In this document: positions 10,530 to 20,584 of the stretch, one piece after another
Layout of the letters: each line of letters starts with the position of its first letter
Position numbering within the stretch: the first letter of the stretch is position 1
DNA from: Jimgerdemannia flammicorona
Taxonomy: Eukaryota > Mucoromycota > Endogonomycetes > Endogonales > Endogonaceae
NCBI GenBank assembly: GCA_003990745.1
Contig: RBNI01001873.1
Span: 1 to 20,584, forward strand
Length of the DNA stretch: 20,584 nucleotides
Reading direction: 5' to 3'
Program-made: the position numbers and the translations under genes
The notes under the pieces: model-generated
The model's database searches: none
Told to the model about the DNA's origin: nothing
The model's input: only the letters and a program-made list of their open reading frames with translations

Positions 10530-11735
10530 AATACTTCTTGAGTTAGTTTCAGTAAATGGTAGTAGGGATGATTGTATCTGAGAGTTTTCATAGCCAAAAG
10601 GTAGTACCTTTTATATCTTGCACAATGTAAGGTCCTTCCCACTTAGGCTCCAGCTTTCATGACTATGAAGCTTCTACCATGTTCCAATATACCAGAACTT
10701 TATCTCCTATCTTGATAATCTCTAGGGGCTTGTGAGTCTTTTTCACATTATTCTGTTGTAGTGTCTGCACCTTTTTTATGTAATCCTCAGCCTTCTTCCT
10801 GATTTGGTATAGTTTCCATATCTCCATATCCACTCGTTTCCATACAGCATCTCTATTGGACAATAGGGTTCCTTGAGAACTTTCTTCTCTGAACAGTATT
10901 TTCCAAGGGGTAAAATGGATACTTTGTGATCTAATATCCTGAAGGATGGATAATACTATTGGCAGGTAGTGATCTCAGTTCTCATAGTTATCACAGATCT
11001 TAGTAATAACATTCTTGAGAGTTTTGTTCATCCTTTCTGCTTGTCCATTTCCTTGAGGGTGGTAGGCTGTGGTTCAAATGTGCTGGATCTTATACTTCTT
11101 GTAGAGAACCTCAAAGAACTGGTTCATGAATTCTGTTCCTCTATCTGTAGTTACTTGCATTGGGGTCTTGAACTGGCAGATGATTTCTTTGTAGAAGAAA
11201 TCAGCAATTGACTGTGCATTGACTTCCTTGAGGGGTCCTGCTTCTATCCATTTCATAAAAAGGTCTACGATAACAATGATATATCAGTTGCCAGTCAAGG
11301 TCAGGGGTAGGGGGCCAATTACATCCATTGCTATGTGGGCAAATAGTATCAGTTCTATGTGTGCTGATCCCGGGACTTGGTTTCATTAGTCTTGTTTTTG
11401 TTTCTGGTATTTGTCACACATTTTGACAAATTGTCTGATATCTTCCTCCATTCCTGGTCACCATATTGTTCTTCTTGCCTTATCATATATATTGGTTCCT
11501 CCTAGATGGCCGAGTTTATGTACTGATTTCATTGCTTACTCCTTCTTGTGTTCTGCTATGACTAGTAGTTTTCCTTTTCTCAGTGTTTCTCCATCAGTTT
11601 TGAATTGTTTCCATGTCCTGTTAATAATTGTTTGTGTCCATTCTTCCAGGTGTTGAGGCATCTTTCACTGTCTCAGATATGTGATGATTCTGTAGTAGAG
11701 CTCCTTATTCATAATTGATTTATTGGTTGGAGGTG
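10522..11735 (-). pseudogene. Copy B integrase
   Basis: It inserts the cDNA into the host genome. The zinc-binding N-terminus has His codons at 11518-11520 and 11506-11508 and Cys at 11416-11418, but the last Cys of the HHCC set reads Tyr (TAC, 11407-11409), a G-to-A loss. The core has Asp at 11323-11325 (MDVIGPL), Asp at 11143-11145 (TDRGTEF) and Glu at 11035-11037 (HPQGNGQAE), giving D-59-D-35-E. The C-terminal GPY module (KWEGPYI) is near 10620-10660, ending LKKYYD before the TAG at 10522-10524. Several in-frame stops (for example near 11073, 10974 and 10661) inactivate it. It is read in a different frame from RNase H. Confidence 0.9.
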
Positions 11736-11759
11736 TTTTGGGGTATCTGTGAGAGAGCA

Positions 11760-12169
11760 TCTGCATTGGAATTTGTTCTTCTAGGGCGGTGCACAATAGT
11801 TACATCATAGGCTTGTAGCTTCATTATCCATCTGGCATAGATTCCTTTGAGTTGTCCAGTTGTCAGTAGTCAGATGAGAGCTGAGTGGTCCATCTGAATA
11901 GTGAAGTGTCTTCCAGCCAGATAGTAGTAGAACTTCTCTACAGCCCAGATAACTGCAAGATATTCCAACTTGTAGGATTTGTATTCTTTTTCAGCTCCTC
12001 AGGTTCCGTGGCTAAGATATGCAATGATATACTCCTTTTTGTCTTCTTTTTGAGCTAGGACTGCTCCTAGTCCCTGTGCACTTGCATCAGTCTGCAGGGT
12101 GAATTCTTGAGTCCAATTGGGTCATCTGAGGATGGGTGCCTGGGTCAGTCTGACCTTGAGTTCATCAAA
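11760..12169 (-). pseudogene. Copy B RNase H
   Basis: It removes the RNA strand during reverse transcription. The family motifs TDASAQGLGAVL (Asp codon 12086-12088), KLEYLQVIWAVEKF and MDHSAL (Asp codon 11888-11890) appear in order, followed by the usual RTNxNADALS end. It is in the same frame as RT. Stops at about 12119, near 12000 and near 11874 break it. The frame then changes before integrase. Confidence 0.88.
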
Positions 12170-13270
12170 TGCTTTTTGTTGTCTACCAGTCCACTGGAAC
12201 TTGATGTCCTTTTTGTTGAGTTTGTAGATTGGACCTGCGATGTTGGAAAATCCTCTAATAAATCTATAATAGTAGGAGGCAAGTCCCATGAAGGCTTGGG
12301 CTTCTATCACAGTGATGGACCTTGGGTATGCTGCTACTGCTTGTATCTTGAGGAGGTCTGTATGTATTCCATCTCAATTGATAATGTGACCAAGGTAGGA
12401 GATCTCAATTTCTGCAAACTTGCATTTCTTGGGCTTGATGTACAGGCCGTATTTTCTCAGACTTTCCATTATCTGCTGTATGTACTGCAGATGTTCCTCA
12501 GGTGTCTTACTGTAGATGATCACATCATCAACATAAACCATCATCTATCTTCCCATATCATAGCAGAAGATTTTGTTCATTATTCGCTGGAAGCTTGCTG
12601 GTGCATTGCACATCCCGAATGGCATTTACAGGTAGATGTAGGTTCCATCTAGGGTTATGAAGGCTGACTTTTTACTTGCTATTTCTGTGAGTCTGATTTG
12701 GTGGAATCCTGAGTATAAGTCCAAGGTGCTGTAGTACTGTGCTTCATCTCCCAGTATTATAAGGATATCGCTGATGAGGGGCAGTGGTTGGCAATCCTTC
12801 TTGGTAACTGCATTGAGCTTTCTGTAGTTGACACAGAGTCTTGAGGCGAATTCTCCAGGCTTGCTTCCTTTTTTTGGGGCTAGTACAACTGGTGAAGACC
12901 AGGGGCTACTGGCTTCTTTAATAATACCAGCTTCTTCCATCTGCTTGATTTCTTCTCTGAGCCATTCCCGGTAGGCTGGTGGAACAGGTCTTGCTTTTTG
13001 GTAAATTGGTTCAGTGTCTCCAGTATCTACCTCATGATAGTAGTATGGCATATTTTCTTTGATATTCTTGAAGTCTGTGGTAAGGACATCCTCGAATTCA
13101 TGGAGTATTTTCTTGAGTTCCTCCTTGAGTAGGAATTCATTTCCAATGATGTAGCTGTACTTGTTTGTGGTTTCCTCCTTCTTATACTCTAGTTTGGTGA
13201 TCTTGGTACTAGTGAATATTCCTTTTCCTGTAGATCTGAATCCTTTCTTTCCTCTTTTCATTTCCTCCAA
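12170..13270 (-). pseudogene. Copy B reverse transcriptase
   Basis: It copies the element RNA. In order: YQKARPVPP with the WLREEIKQMEEAGII helix, SSPWSSPVVLAPKK, RLCVNYRKLNAVT, STLDLYSGFHQI (first catalytic Asp), MPFGMCNAPASFQ, then YVDD at 12524-12535 (both catalytic Asp), and FMGLASYYYRFI in the connection. The order and wording are those of Ty3/Gypsy RT. The long open stretch is 12626-13270, followed by a TAA (from CAA) and a TAG (from TGG) within 100 bases, both RIP-type changes. The frame itself continues unbroken by indels. Its apparent start at 13270 is not an initiation codon, since the protein is part of a polyprotein. Confidence 0.93.
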
Positions 13271-13300
13271 CTTCTTGACTTCTATGATCTTTGGTTGTCA

Positions 13301-13618
13301 GACTGGGAAGATCAACATCTGTGCCAGTCAGTCCTTCTTCTTGATTAGAAATAGAATAGTAGGATTGTGATTCCTAGTGATGAGTAGTATTTCTCTAATG
13401 TAGTCTGAATCAATGACTCCTCCTTCAATCATAATTTTGCTTCTTACCAAACTGCTTCTTGTCTTGAGGATCCCAACATAATCCTTTGGAATGGTCATCT
13501 CCAGGCTGATTGTAAGTAGAGTAGTTGTCTGGGGTTCAAGTACAGTTTCCTCCACTGTGGCGATATCCATTCCAGCTGTATTTTCTGATTTATATTCTGG
13601 CAGGACTGCATCAGGGTG
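13301..13618 (-). pseudogene. dUTPase domain within pol of copy B
   Basis: dUTPases hydrolyse dUTP to dUMP and pyrophosphate and keep uracil out of new DNA. About 106 codons show the trimeric dUTPase motifs in order: AGMD (motif 1, preceded by DAVLPEY), KTRSSLV (motif 2), GGVIDSDYIREILL (motif 3, with the substrate-contacting Asp and Tyr), and a motif-4 segment AQMLIFPV. A TGA sits immediately before LAQ, where the family has Arg, so CGA to TGA is likely. The usual Gly after DYx is Arg in both copies A and B. The C-terminal Gly-rich motif 5 is not evident. It lies in frame with protease and RT, between them. Function is broken now but was probably active in the ancestor. Confidence 0.88.
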
Positions 13619-14068
13619 AATCTTCTGGATTTTGACCTTGATTTCTTCTTCATCATCACTGTCCTCCAGAAGGGCTGGTGGTTTGTCATCTTCCTCCTTC
13701 TCCTTTTCCTCTTTGGCTTGTTCCTTGAGGGTTTTCTCTCTTCTTTAGTAGTAGATCCCCTTGATTTTGCTAGTGCACTGATAGCACTCATTGACATGCT
13801 CCATATAGTACATTCAGATTCTATGTGGGCAGACTTCTTGTGGTGCATATCCTTCTGCGATCTTCTTGCACCATTCTTCTTCACTCATCCATCCGATTTT
13901 CTTCTTCTTTTTCTGTATAGTTACCATATAAGCTTCTTCTTGCTCATCTTCCTCCATCTCGGGGAGTACTCCTTTGTTGACATTGATGGGAATTCGCATC
14001 TTCTGACCTTGGTAGATAATTTGCATCTTCTGAGCATTCAGATCGATTATTGCTCTGGCTTTGTGAAG
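13619..14068 (-). pseudogene. Charged linker between protease and dUTPase
   Basis: In frame with protease after a stop near 14066, it runs ARAIIDLNAQKMQI, then an acidic block (EMEEDEQEEAY), a Lys run (KKKKKIGW), a Cys-containing stretch near 13780-13830 (CPHRI, then NECYQC) and a very acidic block (EEDDKPP, DSDDEEE) before the dUTPase. Residues around MSEEEWCKKIAEGY look folded. No known domain was recognised. The 129-codon Arg-rich frame at 13495-13884 is a shadow of this stretch. Confidence 0.6.
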
Positions 14069-14345
14069 TTACTGGTTGCCAATAAGAATATTATAATTGG
14101 TTACATTGGTTACTATCACATCCACTAGAATAGTTGCTCCTCCAAACTTGATGGGAACATCTCGGATTTTTTTCAAAGAGGTGGCTCTTGTACCATCTAC
14201 TGTAACAAACACCAACTTGGTTGCTTCTTCAACCTCCCATCCCAGGCAATCTACTGTCTTCTTGCTGAGGAGACATCCTCCTGCTCCTGTATCTATGATG
14301 GCTTCAAAGATTCTGTCTTTGATTTGGCAGGTTGCATAGGTAGAA
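14069..14345 (-). pseudogene. Copy B aspartic protease
   Basis: It cleaves the polyprotein. The active-site AIIDTGAGG has its Asp codon at 14291-14293, followed by CLLS, a VFVTVDGT strand (flap region), and YNILIGNQ at the end, the usual ILG-type closing strand of retropepsins. The frame is open through this domain; the first stop follows immediately after the last residue. Confidence 0.88.
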
Positions 14346-15693
14346 GTCTTGCTGTTATCTTCACTTTCTTCTCCAGAATCTTCTTGAACATTGTTGGCTT
14401 CAGTTATCTTCCAACCCTGCTCCTTGGTTGTTTTGGCAAGTCCAAATCTCATTTGCTGTCTAAATGTAGGAATTTCTGTAAGCTGGCCAAAGGTTGCATT
14501 GACTTTTTGTTGGCTGAGATCCTTGAAGATATCATACTTGAAGGTCTTGGTTTTGCAAAGCTTCTTCTCTTTTTCTCCTTTGCTAGCTAGAGTGGTTCCT
14601 CGGATGATATCTTGGACTGCCTGTTCAAGCTCTATATCTTGATCCATTTCTTCGGCTTGGCTTTCCATGGCCATTTCCATCTGTTTTTCCACTGGGTTCT
14701 TCTTAGGTCTTCCTGATGGTCTCTTGTAGGGTTCCTTGCGAATATCCTTCTTGGTAGTCTGTATAGGATAGGCCTCCCATTCTTTGTCTGACTCTCCAAT
14801 TTCCTTAAAGATAATGATGTTGGCCTGTTTCTTATTTTTAGTAGCATTGCTTGACTGGGCCTTGCACTTAGTTTCACTCATACATTCATATAAGTAGTGG
14901 CCTACTTCTCCACAGCTATAGCAGGTACCTTTCTTCTTGTCTGAGGTGGCAGCAAACTTCTGAATCAGGCGGCAATATCTTCCTCTAATTTCTTTTACTA
15001 CATCTCCTAGATGAGCAGTCATTTCAGCGAACTGCTTGGCAAGCTCCTCCATGGAGTCACTGTTTCTCTGCTGCTCTGTAGCTCTTATTTGAGGTGTGTT
15101 TCAATTGATCATTGTGGTGAGGATCACACTGGTTGCCTTGGGTGCTTCAATTCTAACTCCAGTGACTCTTTCCATTGTGTGGTCTTGTGGATGTCTGGCT
15201 ATCCAATACTGCTGAGCATAGGTGACCTTTTGTGGCAGATCCAGAACTACTAGTAATGAGCGAATGGCCATAGCTATCTCTGAGTAGACTTCTTTCATAA
15301 AGCTTACTTCAGCTACTTGATCTCGGATAGCATCAGCATAATCTGTGAGGATTATCTGATATCGGATTCAGATGTAGAATGTGTTTGGATCCTCACTCAT
15401 TCCTTGGTATGTTGTATGAGCTGATCCTTCAGGGCTTGCTTAATCTCATCTATATAATAGGTGTTTCAGAGCCAGGTCTTCTGTGCTGTCAGTATGGCAT
15501 CAGCATCATTTCCTACATGGGTTGCAGCTGTGAATGCTGCTCTGGCAGGACCTTGTAGGCTGAAGGGTATGAGGGCTACTTGCTGTGCTGCTGTCAGGGC
15601 TCTTATAGCGGCATACTGCTCGAAATCATTGATGAAGGTGATAATTGATTCATCTGAGGTATATCTGTGGAATACTGGTGGTCTCACATCCAT
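14346..15693 (-). pseudogene. Copy B Gag with zinc knuckle
   Basis: It is the capsid and nucleocapsid polyprotein. The first ATG after the primer site is 15693-15691 and starts MDVRPPVFHRYTSDESI, with a capsid-like helix set (AQQVALIPFSLQGPARAAF). A TGA lies near 15466, and a 1-nt deletion near 15407 shifts the frame; copy A has one base more at this point. The second half continues (DPNTFYI, MKEVYSEIAMAIRSLL, YAQQYWIARHPQDHTM) to an ATG-containing open frame from 15052. The zinc knuckle CYSCGEVGHYLYEC (C-x2-C-x4-H-x4-C) is at 14882-14923. A basic stretch with an AT-hook-like RPSGRPKK lies at about 14698-14723. Confidence 0.85.
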
Positions 15694-15790
15694 CTTGTCT
15701 TGGTATCTTGCCTCGGTTTGTATGGTTGTTCAGGTGGTGGCAGTTGTTTGTTGTTCAGCTTAAAAGTGAGAGATTCGTCTTGAATCACTA

Positions 15791-15804
15791 GCCAATGGGC
15801 ACCA
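15791..15804 (-). other. Candidate primer-binding site of copy B
   Basis: On the minus strand, three bases after the 5' LTR end, the sequence is TGGTGCCCATTGGC, which would pair with a tRNA 3' end GCCAATGGGCACCA. TGG at the start pairs with the CCA tail. The tRNA species cannot be named from memory with confidence. Confidence 0.6.
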
Positions 15805-15807
15805 AGT

Positions 15808-16272
15808 TGTAATGTAGTGGATGCTTACTCTTGAAAGTATGTTGGATTTCTGTATCTTGAAAACTTACTCTTCTTCAACTCCACAGAGTCCTTGGAATGT
15901 AGGGATGGGTGAGTTCAAAGTGTATCTGCCTGCAGGCTTACTAGTTCCTTTGCTTTCTCTTTGCTTGAACTATTTTGATCTAAGGTTTATTCACTCGAAG
16001 ATACTGGGTTATTTATACAAGTTTACTAGCTATAAGATGGCTAAGTAGTGAGTCATTTTCTGCAAGTATTGAATCTTTTAACATCTGCTAGAATTTCACT
16101 GATTGCAAACATTCTAATATCTCCTAAATCTTTGTAAATGTTAAAGTTTCTGCACTTTGCAGAATATGACTGCTATTTATAAGGCTAAACTATATTGGGA
16201 ATTGGATTCAGGTACCATGATCAAATGTCTAATTCCCCTGTTTCATATTACTAATTTGGATCAGCCATCATA
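15808..16272 (-). repeat. 5' LTR of copy B (465 bp)
   Basis: It begins TGTAATG on the plus strand and ends CATCATA, where the other LTR has CATTACA; both forms derive from CATCACA by transitions. It contains AT-rich promoter-like DNA but no element could be assigned. The outer end abuts gtat, repeated at 9559-9562. Confidence 0.92.
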
Positions 16273-16513
16273 GTATTTAGAGCAAATAAAATTTCAGATC
16301 AAAATAGTTTAAAGTAAAGAGACCAGAGAACTAGTAAGTCTATAGATAGATACTCTTTAAACTTACTCATCTCTTTATCTCTAAGGACTTTAAGAAGTTA
16401 AAAAAGATTAAGTATTTAAAATAAAGAAATTCACTATACTTTTAAGATTAAGTATCTACTATATTATAACTTAGTATTATTAACTAGTAATTTAAGATGA
16501 ATTTCTCACTTTT
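16273..16513 (+). mobile_element. Copy C of the Gypsy element: LTR end, primer site and leader
   Basis: The reverse complement of this segment matches the copy B LTR from the point where the left piece stopped at 9562. The LTR ends at 16468 (attata for attaca). The decayed primer site (acttagtattattaactag for acttggtgcccattggctag) and about 25 more leader bases follow, to ctcactttt. The element then breaks off at 16514, where a Copia-like LTR starts. All changes are C-to-T or G-to-A. Copy C is in opposite orientation to copies A and B. Confidence 0.82.
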
Positions 16514-16670
16514 TGTTAAAATATCTTAGTTATAATAACTTGATATATAATGGTACAGTATGACTATATTATTATTATAAATATCATCAATATATCTAAA
16601 AGTATATAAGCTAGTATTAATAAACAATATCTCTCTTCTCTCTTTTCTCCACTCTTCTAAGTATTCTACA
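16514..16670 (+). repeat. Putative Copia-like LTR (157 bp), decayed
   Basis: The segment begins TGTTA and ends TCTACA, with AT-rich DNA followed by a CT-rich end (ctctcttctctcttttctcc) typical of an R-U5 region. It starts exactly where copy C stops, suggesting insertion of this element into copy C. No second LTR is in the window, and the primer site behind it is too mutated to read. Confidence 0.45.
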
Positions 16671-16693
16671 ATAAAAGATTATAAGTTCTACTA

Positions 16694-17100
16694 GTGAAAG
16701 CAAATAACAAAGCTACTTCTCTAATATATACACTATACTATACAAATATATCAAACCTAATAGGTATATCAAGTATAAGCCCACTAAGTAGTATAAGCAA
16801 AATAGAACTCAGAATAAGTACTGGTAGTATAAGTATATCTAATATGATAGTTACAACTATAACCATTTCTGTAGCAATACTAATAACAATAAAGACAACA
16901 ATTTCTATCTTTGATGGTAAGGATTATACTATTTGGATATATTATATAAAGAATCTCTTAGAAGAATGTAGTCTGGAAGACTACTGAAAGCCATAGGTAT
17001 AAATAATGAGATATAATATTATAAGAGATTATAGAGTACTAAGGAAGATTACCTTCACTCTTTTGAATATACATATAAATAAAACTTGTCATCAATACTA
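16694..17100 (+). pseudogene. Copia-like gag remnant
   Basis: The open frame 16694-16987 ends in IFDGKDYTIWIYYIKNLLEE, matching the usual FDGxNYxxWxxxMxxxL beginning of Copia-type Gag proteins. The N-terminal part is Ile/Ser/Thr-rich, as expected if Thr and Val codons have been mutated. Two stops follow and similarity fades by about 17100. The apparent start at 16694 is GTG. Lacking protease, integrase and RT, it is only the first few hundred bases of an element. Confidence 0.5.
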
Positions 17101-17312
17101 TAATAGTGAAAAAAGCCTGGTATGGCCAGAGCATCTTTCTCTGATAACATTCAGATTACACAACCTTTTGGCAATACTTATTATACAGTTTTTGGAGAAA
17201 AGATAATAGTATTATGGTATCTGATAAGCATTTTGAGATATATACTAGACAAGGTAGCCCTGGTGTATTTGACTGACAGTATGTGGGGAGGGGCTCTGGC
17301 TTGGGGGGAAGT

Positions 17313-19343
<2,031 letters not shown>

Positions 19344-20549
19344 AGGAGGAGTATGATATCTAATATTATCCATTATGAATAGTACAACAAATATTTTCTC
19401 TATGAATATGAATGGACTACAGGGATCAGCACCCCTTTCTCCACTACCTTACCAGTCACAATAGTTTGGTAGGCAACCTTCCAAGTCCACTTTCCACAAT
19501 TATTACCCCCTCTACCTCAGGTTGATTTGCTGTACCTATTGCAGGGTAGTGGAAGGGAGGCAATAGTGATGAGTTGCCCCTTTATCAGTATCAGATTGGT
19601 GTCTTCTCTACTTTTTTATAGTTTCTGGTACCTTCAGCTACATCTGGAGTATATCCATTTTGGTGTGGTGTCTTCTTCCTTTTGCCATTGCCAACAAGAT
19701 GCTGTCTTGGTGTATCTCAGGCTACATAGGAAGTCAACCAACTTTGGGTATCAAGTGCTCAGTATAGGTTACCTGCAGGTCCTCAGTACCTGTGGTGGGG
19801 CCCTCTGGCTTTGGTGAGTTTCCTGGTGAGTGTAGTTCTGGCATAGGTGACTGCTTTTCAGGTGTTGTCAGGATGGGAGGAGAGATAGCCATCACAGATA
19901 GGAGGAAGGGCAATAATGGTGAACCAGTAGGGTGCCAGACTGAAGGCAGTCATTAGGGCTAGGGCAGGTGCTGCTTCGGTGGGGCCTTTTGATTAGTGCA
20001 GTGCAGTTAGGTGGTAGGTGTCACTCTCAGCTTCTTTTGGTAATTCGGCAGATTGGGCCCTGGTCATCAGGGGGGGTTGGGGGGCCCAAGGCTACCTATT
20101 TCAGGTGTCTTGGCTATACTTAACTAGAACCGGGAGCTGATATGGCAATGTGATTGAGGCCCACAGGCTTGAGGAGTAGGGTATTGGGGGTCTCCTCCTA
20201 CCTTATGTATAAGTCCTTTACTTACCTTAACTGAGAGAATCAGGCCCTACCCACTGTGTTGTACTTTGATGAGGGTTTTTTCTTTATCTGTCATTCTCTT
20301 TGGGGTGGCAGAGGCTATTCTATTCAGCTCGGGTGTGGCCTTGTACATATGTTGAGTTCTTGGATGTGTGCTTTCGGTCATTGGCATATGGCTGAGTTTT
20401 CCCTGGTGATAGGAAGAGCATGGTGCTAATTGGCCCTACTGTACCTGATATGGTTGAGCTGCTGGACAATAGCTAGTCTAGGTTAATGGAGGGGCAGTGC
20501 TTGATGGGTGGTGGGGGAGGGTTTTGGCCTATATAGTCTAGGTTCCCTT
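19344..20549 (+). other. G/T-rich 3' region of the LINE-like element
   Basis: About 1.2 kb, G- and T-rich with few CpG. The frame of the upstream ORF continues past its TAG with further stops at about 19377 and 19470 (YNKYFLYEYEWTTGIS, then FQVHFPQLLPPLPQ), so the protein may once have been longer. After about 19820 stops are dense in all frames. Best read as a 3' untranslated region; no RT, RNase H or endonuclease motif was found on either strand. Confidence 0.4.
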
Positions 20550-20584
20550 CTAATAAAAATCTGTGGGATATTGAGTCTGTTAAA
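20550..20584 (+). other. LINE 3' end with polyadenylation signal
   Basis: It has AATAAA at 20552-20557, then a mutated version of the hairpin seen at 7999-8011 (ggatattgagtct in place of ggacttagagtcc), then gttaaa at the window edge. The shared end suggests that reverse transcriptase of one LINE family recognises this sequence. Confidence 0.6.

Larger units (their letters stand above)
9563..16272 (-). mobile_element. Ty3/Gypsy-type LTR retrotransposon with dUTPase, copy B (structurally complete)
   Basis: Two LTRs of 464 and 465 bp bound it, with polypurine tract 10027-10036 and primer site 15791-15804. It is flanked by gtat (9559-9562 and 16273-16276), or agtat if the LTR-terminal A at 16272 is counted. 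Element order on the minus strand is Gag, protease, dUTPase, RT, RNase H, integrase, ORF3. The order RT, RNase H, integrase and the D-59-D-35-E spacing place it in Ty3/Gypsy. It is mutated more mildly than copy A: CpG is rare, many stops are TGA where CGA is plausible, and CpA/TpG survive. It is not autonomous as it stands, because of stops and frameshifts. Confidence 0.93.

Noticed and set aside
12107..12652. 181-codon plus-strand frame
   Set aside because: Antisense to the reverse transcriptase, whose sense frame shows YVDD and other motifs.
13495..13884. 129-codon Arg/Lys-rich frame on the minus strand
   Set aside because: It is out of register with the dUTPase/linker frame, which shows recognisable motifs; this is a shadow.
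13616..14128. 170-codon plus-strand frame, hydrophobic
   Set aside because: Antisense shadow of the charged linker; the Phe/Leu-rich content is the complement of Lys/Glu codons.
19527..19817. 96-codon plus-strand frame
   Set aside because: Its sequence looks like untranslated G/T-rich DNA and matches no motif; it follows several stops.

Overview
The window looks like a transposon graveyard from a filamentous ascomycete that has, or had, repeat-induced point mutation (RIP). Several copies of one Ty3/Gypsy-type retrotransposon lie here in different states of C-to-T / G-to-A decay, whereas single-copy stretches (about 1-250, 6560-8030 and 8100-8350) keep normal GC content and CpG. No bacterial features were seen. 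The species cannot be named from the sequence.

Layout. 1-257: short unique flank. 258-5757: copy A of the Gypsy element on the minus strand, very AT-rich, without its 3' end, with a poly(T) tract inserted in its integrase region. 5758-6560: AT-rich debris. 6571-7692: an intact unique gene on the minus strand with a probable PD-(D/E)XK nuclease core. 7979-8029: a severely 5'-truncated LINE tail with poly(A). 8110-8350: unique DNA with short tandem repeats. 8682-9562: degraded LTR pieces in both orientations plus an AT-rich foldback. 9563-16272: copy B of the Gypsy element, minus strand, structurally complete (two LTRs, primer site, polypurine tract). It sits inside the LTR of a third copy C, whose remainder resumes at 16273-16513. 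16514 to about 17100: a decayed Copia-like LTR and gag start. 17313-20584: a LINE-like element, plus strand, with one long decayed frame and a 3' tail like the one at 8029, but no room for a reverse-transcriptase ORF. It carries a second poly(T) insertion.

Copy B reads, in element order: Gag with a zinc knuckle, aspartic protease, linker, a clear dUTPase domain, reverse transcriptase, RNase H, integrase with a GPY module, and then a separate unrecognised ORF3 that starts at the pol stop and ends at or inside the 3' LTR. The dUTPase between protease and RT and the extra ORF3 are the most unusual parts. Copy B's coding frame is broken by in-frame stops, a private 1-nt deletion in gag, and a frame change between RNase H and integrase that copy A shares.

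The two poly(T) tracts (101 and 102 uninterrupted T) are flanked by duplications of related target sequences. They look like recent insertions of almost pure poly(A) into old decayed elements. All functional calls come from reading motifs by eye; no database search was possible.
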